DNA of 64,000 nt from Thermostichus sp047461615 (GTDB lineage: Bacteria; Cyanobacteriota; Cyanobacteriia; Thermostichales; Thermostichaceae): positions 62,001 through 126,000 of the forward strand of contig NZ_JANSHI010000001.1 of assembly GCF_047461615.1 (NCBI RefSeq), read 5' to 3'. The notes under the pieces are model-generated. The model saw only the letters and a list, made by a program, of their open reading frames with translations, made no database searches and had not been told where the DNA came from. The position numbers and the translations under genes were made by a program. Positions 8,772 through 17,847 of this stretch are shown here, piece after piece (within the stretch, counting starts at the first letter, position 1; every line of letters begins with the position of its first letter).

Positions 8772-10631
8772 ATGGCCGTCTTGGAGCAAGGAGCCATCAC
8801 TGTCCACACGGAGAACATTTTTCCCATCATCAAGCAGTTTCTCTACTCGGATCGCGAGATCTTTTTGCGGGAGCTGATCTCTAACGCTGCTGACGCTATT
8901 GCCAAGCTGAAAATGGCCAAGCTGGCCGGCGAAGTGACGGAGCCTCCAGAACCAGAGATTGTTATTGCGCTCAACAAAGAGGCAAAGACTCTCTCCGTAA
9001 GCGACACTGGCATCGGCATGACTGCCGAAGAGGTGAAAAAATATATCAACCAAGTGGCCTTTTCCAGCGCTGAAGAGTTTATTCAAAAGTACAAAGACAA
9101 GGGTGCTGACCAGGTGATCATCGGCCACTTTGGCCTAGGTTTTTATTCTTCCTTTATGGTGGCGCAGCGGGTGGAGATCGACACCCTTTCCTACCAGCCC
9201 GGCAGCAACCCTGTGAAATGGTCCTGTGACGGCAGCCCCAATTTTACCCTCTCGGATTCCCAGCGCTCTGCTATCGGCACCACCGTCACGCTGTACCTAA
9301 CCCCCGATAGCGAGGAGTACCTGGATCCAAGTCGCATCCGCGAATTGGTGCGCAAGTACTGCGATTTTATTCCCGTTCCCATCAAGCTCAATGGAGAAGT
9401 CATCAACCGGCAAAAGCCCCTCTGGAAGATTTCTCCCTCAGAGCTCAAAGACGAGGACTACCTGGAGTTTTACCGCTACCTGTATCCCTTCCAGGAAGAT
9501 CCCCACTTCTGGGTTCACATCAACACGGACTATCCTTTCATTGTGCAAGGGATCCTTTACTTCCCCAAACTGCGCCCGGACATCGATCCCACCAAGGGCC
9601 AAGTTAAACTGTTTTGCAACCAAGTTTTTGTCCAGGATAACTGCGAGGAAGTTATCCCTAAGTTCCTCCTGCCCCTTCGCGGTGCCATCGACAGCCCTGA
9701 TATTCCTCTCAACGTCTCCCGCAGTTTCCTACAGAACGACCGCACTGTCAGGCGCATTGGGGATCACATAGCCAAAAAGGTGGCGGATCGCCTCAACGAG
9801 CTCTACCGAGAAGACTACGAAAAGTACGTCAGGGTCTGGCCCGATATCAGCCTATTTATGAAGTTTGGGGCAATGAATAGCGACAAATTCTTTGCCCAGA
9901 TTAAGGACATTCTCATCTTCCGAGTGGCCGGATCCCCTGCCGACAAACCCGAGTACGTGACCCTCAAGGAATACCTAGAGCGCACGCGAGAGAAACAGAA
10001 CAAGCGGGTTTACTACGCCACGGACGAGGCAGCCCAGAGCGCCTACATTGACCTGCACCGCTCCCAGGGCCTAGAAGTCATCATGCTAGATAGCTGGATC
10101 GACAGCCATTTCAGCAGCTTCCTGGAGCGAGAGTATCGCGAAGAGGGGATCCAATTTAAGCGGGTGGACTCGGAGTTGGATGAAGCCCTGATCAACAAAG
10201 ACAAAGCTGCTGAGCTTGTCGACCCCCTAACTCAGAAAACCCGTAGTGAAAAGCTAGTAGATCTTTTCCGTCAGGCGCTGGGGAAAGAAAAGCTGCAGAT
10301 CAAGGCTGAGGCCCTTAAGTCCGAGTCTGTGCCGGCGATGATCCTGCTGCCGGAAACCCTGCGGCGCTTGCAGGAGCTCAATGCCATCCTGCAACAGAAG
10401 CCGATGGAGTTTTTGGAAGAACACACCTTAGTGGTCAACACTGCCCATCCCCTCATTCAGAACCTGCAAGCTTTAGCCGAGGAGGGCCGGGATCCGGAGC
10501 TGGTCAATCTTATCTGCAACCACATCTATGACCTAGCGCTGATTACCCAGAAAAGCTTCGACCCAGCAGCGGCGCGGGCTTTCGTGCAGCGCTCTAACGA
10601 GGTGCTGACGCGGCTTACCCGCCGTCAGTAG
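8772..10631 (+). CDS. htpG: Chaperone HtpG (Hsp90)
   Basis: ATP-dependent dimeric chaperone of 619 aa. The N-terminal GHKL ATPase has FLRELISNAADAI (the catalytic Glu and Mg-binding Asn), SDTGIGMT and GHFGLGFYSSFMVA. The middle domain (VFVQDNCEEVIPKFLLPLRG, then VDSPDIPLNVSRSFLQ-like) and the C-terminal dimerisation region follow. In cyanobacteria HtpG supports heat and light stress tolerance and phycobilisome and tetrapyrrole protein stability. No CIRCE-like element is evident in the 164 bp upstream. Its last codons overlap the convergent ribH stop by 7 bp. Confidence 0.96.
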   Translation: MAVLEQGAITVHTENIFPIIKQFLYSDREIFLRELISNAADAIAKLKMAKLAGEVTEPPEPEIVIALNKEAKTLSVSDTGIGMTAEEVKKYINQVAFSSAEEFIQKYKDKGADQVIIGHFGLGFYSSFMVAQRVEIDTLSYQPGSNPVKWSCDGSPNFTLSDSQRSAIGTTVTLYLTPDSEEYLDPSRIRELVRKYCDFIPVPIKLNGEVINRQKPLWKISPSELKDEDYLEFYRYLYPFQEDPHFWVHINTDYPFIVQGILYFPKLRPDIDPTKGQVKLFCNQVFVQDNCEEVIPKFLLPLRGAIDSPDIPLNVSRSFLQNDRTVRRIGDHIAKKVADRLNELYREDYEKYVRVWPDISLFMKFGAMNSDKFFAQIKDILIFRVAGSPADKPEYVTLKEYLERTREKQNKRVYYATDEAAQSAYIDLHRSQGLEVIMLDSWIDSHFSSFLEREYREEGIQFKRVDSELDEALINKDKAAELVDPLTQKTRSEKLVDLFRQALGKEKLQIKAEALKSESVPAMILLPETLRRLQELNAILQQKPMEFLEEHTLVVNTAHPLIQNLQALAEEGRDPELVNLICNHIYDLALITQKSFDPAAARAFVQRSNEVLTRLTRRQ

Positions 10632-11203
10632 GCAGCACTCTCCCAGCTTGCCCCTGCTTGCAGGGCTTCTGCTGCCCCAGGCAAGGGGGGACGAGGGCCA
10701 GCGCCGTTTCTACTTTCTTGGAGAAGGGGAGCCACTTGACGCATGAGCGTAGCCATCTCCAGGGCGCTCATGGCGTACTCCCAGCCTTTGTTGTTTTTGA
10801 TCCCGGCTCGCTCCAGCGCCTGCTGCAGGGTGTCCGCCGTGAGGATCCCGAAAATGACCGGCACGCCAGTGCGAAAGCCTGCTGCCGCGATCCCCTTGGC
10901 CACCTCTGCCGACACATAGTCAAAGTGGGGGGTCTGCCCTCGGATCACCGCCCCCAGGCAGATGATGGCATCGTAGCGGCGGGACTGGGCCAGTTGGTGG
11001 GCCACCAGCGGCACCTCAAAGCTGCCAGGCACCCAGTAGTAGTCCACCTGGCGACTCTCGGGGCTGACATCCAGGCCATGCCGCCTCAGAGCATCCTGGC
11101 ACCCCTCCAACAACTTGCCCACAATCAAATCGTTAAACCGACTGATGACGATAGCTAGACGCAGATCGCCTGTCTGCGTAAAATTCCCCTCGTAAACTGC
11201 CAT
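10625..11203 (-). CDS. ribH: 6,7-dimethyl-8-ribityllumazine synthase
   Basis: Penultimate enzyme of riboflavin synthesis, forming lumazine from a ribityl-aminouracil and dihydroxybutanone phosphate. It assembles into pentamers or icosahedral shells. The 192-aa product starts MAVYEGNFTQTGDLRLAIVISRFN and has WVPGSFEVP, GAVIRGQTPHFDYV (the conserved catalytic-pocket His in TPHFDYV) and GILTADTLQQALERAG. It then has a ~30-residue C-terminal extension beyond the usual core. The ATG at 11203 has a GGAG 8 bases upstream and matches family starts; the longer frame to 11317 does not. Confidence 0.95.
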   Translation of the reverse strand: MAVYEGNFTQTGDLRLAIVISRFNDLIVGKLLEGCQDALRRHGLDVSPESRQVDYYWVPGSFEVPLVAHQLAQSRRYDAIICLGAVIRGQTPHFDYVSAEVAKGIAAAGFRTGVPVIFGILTADTLQQALERAGIKNNKGWEYAMSALEMATLMRQVAPLLQESRNGAGPRPPLPGAAEALQAGASWESAAY

Positions 11204-11354
11204 CTTGCTGCTCCAGGAAAAGGAAGCGGCCTCCTCTAGGCTACAAAGCTGCACTCTTCCATCCTGACATACTTCTTGCCATCCCACTTTCAGGAGGATA
11301 GTTCTGCAGCTGCCCATCGAGCAGCAAGATTGACATCCTCCCCCAGTGATCTAG

Positions 11355-12416
11355 CTAGGCCAGGAAGGGATCCCTGGCCGGACGGCGCGGCAGTCTGGTA
11401 CATGTCTCCAGGCTGGCGGCCCACTCGCCGAGGAGGGTGTTGACCCAGTGAGGCAGCTCGTCGTGGGCGCAGTGACCCACCCCCGGTAGCTTCACCAACG
11501 TAAGAGCTGGCTGCCAGCGCTTGAACTGATCCGCCAAAAAGCTAGGTACCGCCGGATCTTCTTGACCCCAGAGGAGGAGAATGGGCATTTTGAGGGTGGG
11601 CAGGAGGCGCTTGGGGCTATCGAAGGGGCGGCAGAGGATGGCCCTGAGGCTGTCCAAGAACACGTGGGCTGCTCCTGGCTCAAAAGCTGGCGTTTGGAAG
11701 ATCTGCACCAGCTCATCGTCCACTTGCTCATCGCGCTTGTAGACGTTCTTGATCCAAGCCCGCAGCACCTTAGTCTGTCGCAGCCAATTAAAGAGGTGAG
11801 GGCCCAGCAGCGCCAGGATCCCTTCGCAGAAAGCTCGCACTAGGGCGTCCCAGGGAGGGGGCAGTTCTTCTGGATGGGGTCCGTCGGCGCAGCTAATCAA
11901 GCATAGGCCCCTCACCATCTGGGGATAGCGGGCAGCCGCAATCACCCCCACCAACCCGCCAAGGGAGTGGCCAACCAGGATCACAGGCTGGCGGATGTGG
12001 ACGCGCCAAAACTCGTACACCTGCTCCACCCAGAGATCGACGCTGTAGGCGATCTCCGGCTTGGCGCTCTTGCCAAATCCCAGCAAGTCAAGGGCGTAGA
12101 CAGGGCGCTGGGATCCTAGAGGGACGATGTTGTGGCGCCAGTGGCCGACGGAGGCGCCAAAGCCGTGGATTAAAAGAGCCGGCGCTGCCACCAAGTTTAC
12201 CTGGCCTGCAGGAGTTTGGGCGCGACTAGGAGTGTAGGTGAAGTGAACCGGCCAGCCGCGCCAAAGCCAGGTTTGAGAGTGGCCGTAGCGAGGCAGGCCC
12301 GAGAGGGGATCCCTGCTGTCGACTAGATGGAACGGGGGAGACAGGGATCCGGGCACAGAGGGAGTAGAAAGGGAGCTGGGTGTGTGCAAGGAAGGAGTAA
12401 ACAAGCCCACCTCCAT
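11355..12416 (-). CDS. Alpha/beta hydrolase
   Basis: 353-aa alpha/beta hydrolase. The oxyanion region is LLIHGFGASVGHWRHN, the nucleophile elbow is VILVGHSLGGLVG (Ser of GHSLGG), the acid follows LLLWGQEDPAVP and the His is in LPGVGHCAHDELP. The H-G-F-G-A-S-x-x-H-W pattern is common in cyanobacterial and chloroplast hydrolases related to pheophytinase and haloalkane dehalogenase-like enzymes. A chlorophyll-related or ester substrate is possible but not shown. About 60 residues of low-complexity sequence precede the domain, so the true start may be further inside. Divergent from cobH. Confidence 0.8.
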   Translation of the reverse strand: MEVGLFTPSLHTPSSLSTPSVPGSLSPPFHLVDSRDPLSGLPRYGHSQTWLWRGWPVHFTYTPSRAQTPAGQVNLVAAPALLIHGFGASVGHWRHNIVPLGSQRPVYALDLLGFGKSAKPEIAYSVDLWVEQVYEFWRVHIRQPVILVGHSLGGLVGVIAAARYPQMVRGLCLISCADGPHPEELPPPWDALVRAFCEGILALLGPHLFNWLRQTKVLRAWIKNVYKRDEQVDDELVQIFQTPAFEPGAAHVFLDSLRAILCRPFDSPKRLLPTLKMPILLLWGQEDPAVPSFLADQFKRWQPALTLVKLPGVGHCAHDELPHWVNTLLGEWAASLETCTRLPRRPARDPFLA

Positions 12417-12545
12417 CAGAATAGACCAATCGCAGCGGCTTCTTCGGAGCGTCTAGAGTGGACTAACGGGGCGTTTTGGGGACTAGAGGTTCCGCCCAGC
12501 TTCCGCCCGCCAGCAGTCTTCGCTTGAGCTCTACTTGCAGATTCG

Positions 12546-13172
12546 ATGAGCGAGAAAACCGACGAGACGGCCTGGATAGACCCGATTACAGCAGCCAGCT
12601 TTCGCCAGATTGACCAAGAGATCGGCCCCCACCCCTGGCAGGGGATCCCCTATGAGATCGTGCGCCGCGCTATCCACGCCACGGCCGACTTCGAGCTCCG
12701 GGATCGCTTTGTGTTCAGCCCCACGGCGGTTGAGGCGGGGCTGGCAGCTCTGCGGCAAAAACGGCCAGTGGTGGTGGATGTGAGGATGGTAGCCGCCGGG
12801 ATCCAAGCTGGTCTGCAGGCCCAGGGGATTCCGCTCCACTGCGCCTTGGACTGGGTGGAAGAGCCCCTCGAGGTGGGGCAAACCCGCACCGCTCAAGGGA
12901 TGATCAAGGTGGCCCGCCGTCACCCGGAGGCAATCTTTGTTGTCGGCAACGCGCCCACAGCCCTGCTGGCGCTGGTGGAAGAGATTCGGGCGCAGCGGGT
13001 CCGGCCCAGCCTGGTGATTGGGGTGCCGGTGGGCTTTGTGGCAGTAGAAGAGGCAAAGCAAGCCTTGGCCCAGACAGAGGTTCCCCAGATTCGGGTGGAG
13101 GGCCGTAAAGGGGGATCCCCGGTGGCTGCCGCCATTGTCAATGCCCTGCTGCTGGCTGCCCGCCGGGACTAG
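12546..13172 (+). CDS. cobH: Precorrin-8X methylmutase
   Basis: Moves the C-11 methyl to C-12 in the cobalamin corrin ring, giving hydrogenobyrinate (CobH) or cobyrinate (CbiC). The 208-aa length is normal. It shows YEIVRRAIHATADFELRDRF with the catalytic His of the R-x-x-H-A motif, a VVDVRMVAAGI segment, and VVGNAPTALLALVEEI followed by PSLVIGVPVGFVAVEEAK, all characteristic. The next gene on the same strand, after 95 bp, is cobL, the preceding pathway enzyme, so the two probably form an operon. Confidence 0.93.
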   Translation: MSEKTDETAWIDPITAASFRQIDQEIGPHPWQGIPYEIVRRAIHATADFELRDRFVFSPTAVEAGLAALRQKRPVVVDVRMVAAGIQAGLQAQGIPLHCALDWVEEPLEVGQTRTAQGMIKVARRHPEAIFVVGNAPTALLALVEEIRAQRVRPSLVIGVPVGFVAVEEAKQALAQTEVPQIRVEGRKGGSPVAAAIVNALLLAARRD

Positions 13173-13267
13173 AATTGGGGACGAGCTGGGAAGGCCATCC
13201 AGGAATCTCGCCGCGATAGAAATGCAGGAAACCCCATACGCCAGTACACCCGCCTGTCGAACGCTAG

Positions 13268-14515
13268 ATGGCGAGCCAGTTGCCTCAGCTTGCAGTTGTA
13301 GGGGTAGCCGGAGATGGCTCGGTGGCTTCCTGGGGGATCCCACCCCTTTCGCAGGCCAAAGTCCTGGCCGGGCCTCCTAGCCTACTCCAGCACTTTGCTG
13401 ACCATCCAGCCCGCAAGATCCCGCTGACCGGGTCAGTGGAAAGTTGGATCCCGCTTCTGCAGCAGGAGCTAGCGCAGGGATCTCTGGTCTTGTTGGCCAG
13501 CGGGGATCCCCTGTTTTTCGGGATTGGGCGCCTGCTGACCCAGTATTTCCCGAGGGAGCAGTTGGCTTTTTATCCCCAGGTGAGCTCGGTACAGTTGGCC
13601 CTCAACCGCCTACAGATCCCCTGGCAGGAGGCCACTATCCTCAGCCTACATGGGCGGGGAATGGAGCAGTTGGAACCCGTTCTCAAACAGGGATCCCCTG
13701 TGATTGTAGTGCTCACCGATCCAGAGCACACACCAGCCAGCTTGGCCCAGTTCATTGCCGACCTGCGGCTGCCAGTGCGCTACCAGGCCTGGGTATGCAG
13801 CCAACTGGGATCCCCCCAGGAGCAGATCGTGCCCCTGCAGGAAGGGGAGAACTCTGCCTTCCCCAGCCCTAACCTGGTGGTGCTGCGGCGCGTTGAGCCG
13901 GAACCGGATCCCAGCCGCTGGCCTTTGGTTGGGATCCCGGACGACCAGTTCCACACCTTTCCCGACCAGCCCGGCCTAATCACCAAGCAGCCCATCCGCC
14001 TCCTCACCCTGGGAGCCTTGCAATTGCCGCGACAGGGGGTGGTGTGGGATATCGGGGCTGGCACGGGCTCAGTGGCCGTGGAGATCGCCCGCCTCTCTTC
14101 CCAGCTCCAGGTCTATGCCATCGAGCGCAACGCCATGGGCATTTGTCTCATCCAGCGCAACCGCCAACGCTTTGGTCTGGAAAACCTGCAGGTAATCCCA
14201 GGGGCAGCGCCTCAGGTGCTGGCTGACCTGCCGGATCCGGATCGGGTGTTGCTGGGAGGGGGTGGAAAGGGGATCCCCCAGCTCCTGCCCACAGTGGCGC
14301 CCCGCCTACGGCCTGGAGGGATCCTGGTGGCCAACTTCGCCACCCTAGAAACCTGCAGCGAAACCCTGCAGTGGCTGCGCTCACAGGGCTGGCAGGTGCG
14401 AGTGGAACATGTCCAGATCTCCCGCTCCACGGCCTTGGCTGAGGGCACTCGCTTTTCCCCCCTTAACCCCGTTTACCTGCTGCAAGCAATCCCTTCCACC
14501 TCGAAGTTCCACTAA
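13268..14515 (+). CDS. cobL: Precorrin-6Y C5,15-methyltransferase, CbiE-CbiT fusion
   Basis: Bifunctional 415-aa enzyme. It methylates C-5 and C-15 and decarboxylates the acetate side chain of precorrin-6B/6Y in cobalamin synthesis. The N-terminal tetrapyrrole methylase half (CbiE) has LAVVGVAGDG, VLLASGDPLFFGIGR and the VSSVQLALNRL helix. The C-terminal half (CbiT, from about residue 225) is a class I SAM methyltransferase with VWDIGAGTGSVAVEIAR and AIERN, then RVLLGGGGKGIPQLL. It sits downstream of cobH on the same strand, which suits a small cobalamin operon. Confidence 0.92.
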   Translation: MASQLPQLAVVGVAGDGSVASWGIPPLSQAKVLAGPPSLLQHFADHPARKIPLTGSVESWIPLLQQELAQGSLVLLASGDPLFFGIGRLLTQYFPREQLAFYPQVSSVQLALNRLQIPWQEATILSLHGRGMEQLEPVLKQGSPVIVVLTDPEHTPASLAQFIADLRLPVRYQAWVCSQLGSPQEQIVPLQEGENSAFPSPNLVVLRRVEPEPDPSRWPLVGIPDDQFHTFPDQPGLITKQPIRLLTLGALQLPRQGVVWDIGAGTGSVAVEIARLSSQLQVYAIERNAMGICLIQRNRQRFGLENLQVIPGAAPQVLADLPDPDRVLLGGGGKGIPQLLPTVAPRLRPGGILVANFATLETCSETLQWLRSQGWQVRVEHVQISRSTALAEGTRFSPLNPVYLLQAIPSTSKFH

Positions 14516-14550
14516 GCCCTCAACTGAATGGGAGAGAGTTCAGGGAAGGC

Positions 14551-16902
14551 TTAGGCACGGCCTAGGATCCAGGCGATAAGGGGGGGATCCCTATGCTCAA
14601 GATAGTACCGAACGGCTGAGGTCAGGTCCAGCTCCAAGTCGCGGTTTTGGATGTCGGTGATCATTCTGTACATCAGCTCCAGGTGAATGCGATCCTCTTT
14701 GGTGAGCAGCTTATACTTGCCATTAGGGCTGTTGTTGAGGGCAGCCAAGGCCGCTTGGGTGGCAGTAGCTGTTGGAGAAGGAGGCTTGAGGCGGGCGTCC
14801 CGCAGCAAGAGAAACTGAAGCCCAGGGTGAGCAATCACCAATTGGTTGAAGTTATTGACCTGCCAATACATGCTGCCAGCAGCCACTTGGATAAAGGCAA
14901 TCACCCGCTTTTGGCTGGGGAAATAGAGGTGATCTGGAAGCTTGCGTTTGCCCAGCTTCAGGGCACTCATGGGGACAGGATGGATCCCTTGCAGGGCATT
15001 GACGATGGTGCGCAATTTGCCGATATCAGCTGTGCTGTCGATGATCGCCTCTTGAGGATAGGCGGCGCGGAGCTGAGCCTCAGTGGTGCGGAGATAGGGA
15101 TCCAGCGTCTCAACAAGATCGGCAGATCGGCTGGGATCCCGAAGGGGTGGAGATAGAACGATGGAGGGGCCGTGGGCAGGCAGAAGGGGGATGAGCAGTT
15201 GTTTGAGGGTTTGCAGCTCAGTCTCGAGGCGCTGGACGCGGGCGGCTAGATTGCTGGCAGTGGGTACAACTTGCACCTGGGGAGGGAGAGGGATCCCGTT
15301 GATGTAGTGGCGGTAGTAGGCTGAGGCTCGGTTGAGAATGGCGCGGATGGAGGGTTGGCTGAGGATATCGCTGAGGTCATCGGCGGTAAAGAGAGCTTGG
15401 AGGTGGATCCCTGAAGGCAGGCGGCTCTGGAGAAGGGCTTGAAGCTGGGGAAGAGAGGGGAGATCTAGGGAGAGGACGGTTTGGGAGAGGCGATCGACGG
15501 TGGCCCGGTCAAATTGGGTTTGGAAATGTTGCCAACGGTCGGGGAACAGATTGAGGATAAACAGACTGTTGGGGATACGGGTAAAAAGCTCTTTCAGGGC
15601 ATCGCCAAAGTTGAGAAGGATATCTCGATTTTCCTCTCGGCCCAGAGCCTCCAATTGGTCGAAGACAATGATCAGGGGCTGGTCGAGCAGCGAAAGCCTG
15701 CCGATGACTTTCATCCCTTCTAGGGCAAAGGTGTTGCGATCCAGATCTGCACTCCAAGGGGGCAACCCAATCAAGTTGGTTTCTTCAGGATCCAGGTCGG
15801 TACCGCTGAGCCAGCGGATGATCTGGTGACGGCGGTTGGGATCCCTGTAGCTGCAGTATTTGATGATGCCCTTGAGAATGTTTTCGGTGGAACCGGTAAG
15901 GAAGTTTTGCTCTGCCCACCAGCGCAGAACCAGTTTTTCAATGGCTTGCCATTGCTGACGACGACGCTCGCTGCCTTCTGCTCCTAGGCGATGAAAGAGA
16001 TTAAGGGGATCCGCAGTGAGAATAGAGAGAAGCTCCTCATTTTTTTGAAGTTTGGGGGAAGTTTTCAAGATTTCCACAAAGCTTTTGGCAACGAGATAAT
16101 CAAGCTGAGTATGGTGACGAGCATCAACTTGTTCTCGCAGGGATTCCAGGGTGTGGCTGTAGATGTGGTGATAGATGTTGTCGGGATGGGTGGGCTGAGG
16201 GATAAACAGGAGACGGTTGTGGCGCAGCAGGTTTTGGGCCACCCGCATGATTAGGTGAGTCTTGCCGGATCCAGGTTCCCCCAGTAGGACAACGCCCCGG
16301 CTCTGGTGGTTGGGATCCCGTTGAATGTCCTGGAGAACGGCTGTGAGTTGCTGGTACTGAGACTGATAGATGGTAGCCTCGTCGGGGTAACTCTGAAAGG
16401 GATTGTCAACTCTACTGCTGGCAAAGGGGTTGGGAATATTCTGAGCTTTGAGCTGAGCGTGGGTGAGGTGGCGATAGAGGTGATAGGTAAAAAGAGCATC
16501 GTAGCTGGCGTCGTGGGCCAGTTTGGAGTTGAAATAGCCGCTCTCCAGTTGGATACCAAGATGTTTGCTAAGATACTCTAGACTGTAGCTGGGGAGGTTG
16601 GGGAAACATTCCTTGGCAGCTAGCCAAGTGCAAAAAACGGGGTTAGGAAGCCACTCTTGGTTAGCTTGCTCAAAGGCTTGTTTAAGGATTTTTAGGTCGT
16701 GCTCTGCGCGGTGGAAAACGAGGGTTTTACCTTGGGCCAAACGCCGCAGGTCTGCAACAATCTGGGCTAAAGGCTTGGGCTGGGGGTGGCCAGGCGAGTA
16801 TTCCTGGGTATGGGCGTGGTAAACAAGCTTACCGCTGCTGTCGACAATGGCAATCTCTTCGAGGTTAGGGTTGCCCTCGGTGTCAATAACCAAGTAGCTC
16901 AT
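14551..16902 (-). CDS. DEDDh exonuclease domain fused to a P-loop ATPase, function unknown
   Basis: 783-aa protein with three visible parts. Residues 1-145 form a DnaQ/RNase T-type 3'-5' exonuclease with a complete DEDDh set: D7 and E9 (VIDTEGN), D69 (FHRAEHDLKIL) and H130-x4-D135 (AHDASYDAL). Residues ~200-520 form a P-loop NTPase with Walker A at 208-215 (GEPGSGKT) and a Walker B-like strand ending at D415 (LIIVFDQLEAL), the D-Q-x-E pattern of STAND/AAA_16-like ATPases. A coiled-coil-like stretch (~570-600) leads to a C-terminal ~140-residue domain (from about 640) that I do not recognise. No membrane segment or signal peptide is seen. A NYN-domain gene lies 172 bp upstream on the same strand. 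The exonuclease and ATPase calls are firm; the role (DNA/RNA maintenance or defence) is open. Confidence 0.8.
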   Translation of the reverse strand: MSYLVIDTEGNPNLEEIAIVDSSGKLVYHAHTQEYSPGHPQPKPLAQIVADLRRLAQGKTLVFHRAEHDLKILKQAFEQANQEWLPNPVFCTWLAAKECFPNLPSYSLEYLSKHLGIQLESGYFNSKLAHDASYDALFTYHLYRHLTHAQLKAQNIPNPFASSRVDNPFQSYPDEATIYQSQYQQLTAVLQDIQRDPNHQSRGVVLLGEPGSGKTHLIMRVAQNLLRHNRLLFIPQPTHPDNIYHHIYSHTLESLREQVDARHHTQLDYLVAKSFVEILKTSPKLQKNEELLSILTADPLNLFHRLGAEGSERRRQQWQAIEKLVLRWWAEQNFLTGSTENILKGIIKYCSYRDPNRRHQIIRWLSGTDLDPEETNLIGLPPWSADLDRNTFALEGMKVIGRLSLLDQPLIIVFDQLEALGREENRDILLNFGDALKELFTRIPNSLFILNLFPDRWQHFQTQFDRATVDRLSQTVLSLDLPSLPQLQALLQSRLPSGIHLQALFTADDLSDILSQPSIRAILNRASAYYRHYINGIPLPPQVQVVPTASNLAARVQRLETELQTLKQLLIPLLPAHGPSIVLSPPLRDPSRSADLVETLDPYLRTTEAQLRAAYPQEAIIDSTADIGKLRTIVNALQGIHPVPMSALKLGKRKLPDHLYFPSQKRVIAFIQVAAGSMYWQVNNFNQLVIAHPGLQFLLLRDARLKPPSPTATATQAALAALNNSPNGKYKLLTKEDRIHLELMYRMITDIQNRDLELDLTSAVRYYLEHRDPPLIAWILGRA

Positions 16903-17074
16903 GGAAAGGGAGGTTCTGGAGCACTAATGAGCCAAAAGTACCACTGTAACTTTCTTTCTAAATGGACAGGGGGTCTAGGAGGTAACCTAGCTTCCCAGCA
17001 GAGGGGCTAGGAAGCCAGGCGGGCATTTGCCTAGAATGGCAGGAGGGCTGGGAAGTGGTGGGCCTCCTAGGGCT

Positions 17075-17671
17075 CTAGCCCTCGTCCTCCTCGTCGTTGC
17101 TAACCCCCCCTCGGTAGAGGTAAGAAGAACGATTGGTTTTCTTGATGTAGTCCTTGATGGACTCCAGGTCGATGTAGCGATCCGCCAAGTTGATGAGCTG
17201 ATCGCTGGTCATGGAGCGCAGGCTAACCACCTCTACCCGTGCTCCCTGGTAGCTGACAGCATTGACGGCATAGGCCAAGTCCCCGTCTCCGCTTACCAGC
17301 ACCGCTGTCTCATACCAGCGCACCAGCGACAACATGTCCACGGCAATCTCCACATCTAGGTTGGCCCGCTTGGATCCATCGGGGAGTTGGGTCAGCTCTT
17401 TGGTAACCACACGGAAGCCATTGCGGCGCATCCAGAGCAAAAACCCCTGCTGCTTTTCGTTGTTGCGGTCGACGCCGGTGTAGAAAAAGGAGCGCAGAAG
17501 GGGAGAACGGCCGGTGAGCGTCTTCAGGAGGCGGGTGTAGTCAATCTCAATGCCCATCTGCAGGGCAGCGTAGAAGAGGTTGGCCCCGTCAATGAAGATG
17601 GCTACGCGCCCGCGGTTGTCCTGAAAAGGCTCCGGAAGCTGAAAGCCAGGGTCAGGGTCAAGACGCAACAT
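17075..17671 (-). CDS. NYN (PIN-like) domain protein, LabA/DUF88 family
   Basis: 198-aa LabA-like protein. The NYN fold is shown by VAIFIDGANLFYA (first acidic pocket Asp), RSFFYTGVD, KRANLDVEIAVDMLSL (D-x-x-I/L-x-x-D) and AVLVSGDGDLAYAV (S-G-D-x-D). These acidic residues form the metal site of PIN/NYN ribonucleases. In Synechococcus elongatus a LabA protein acts in circadian output; whether this one does is unknown. The ATG at 17671 fits the family better than one at 17743. It may be cotranscribed with the exonuclease-ATPase gene 172 bp downstream, and is divergent from sfsA. Confidence 0.82.
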   Translation of the reverse strand: MLRLDPDPGFQLPEPFQDNRGRVAIFIDGANLFYAALQMGIEIDYTRLLKTLTGRSPLLRSFFYTGVDRNNEKQQGFLLWMRRNGFRVVTKELTQLPDGSKRANLDVEIAVDMLSLVRWYETAVLVSGDGDLAYAVNAVSYQGARVEVVSLRSMTSDQLINLADRYIDLESIKDYIKKTNRSSYLYRGGVSNDEEDEG

Positions 17672-17847
17672 TCGAGTTTTCTTCTCCAAGTTTTGGCCAA
17701 GGGATAGAAAAGGTAGGATATTAAAATCAGGGGAGCAAGGCATCGGCCCATGAGAGCCCTAGCTTACGCCATTACCCTAGCGTAGAAGATCGCTCCCCCC
17801 TGGAAGACTTCCAAAATCCTAAAGAAAAATACTTAGCTGGAGGGCAC

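Noticed and set aside
12417..12545. Cobalamin riboswitch upstream of cobH
   Set aside because: The 129-bp leader is too short and lacks the B12-box sequence.
12531..13343. 270-codon minus-strand frame over cobH
   Set aside because: Low-complexity shadow of cobH codon use; the plus strand encodes a clear CobH.
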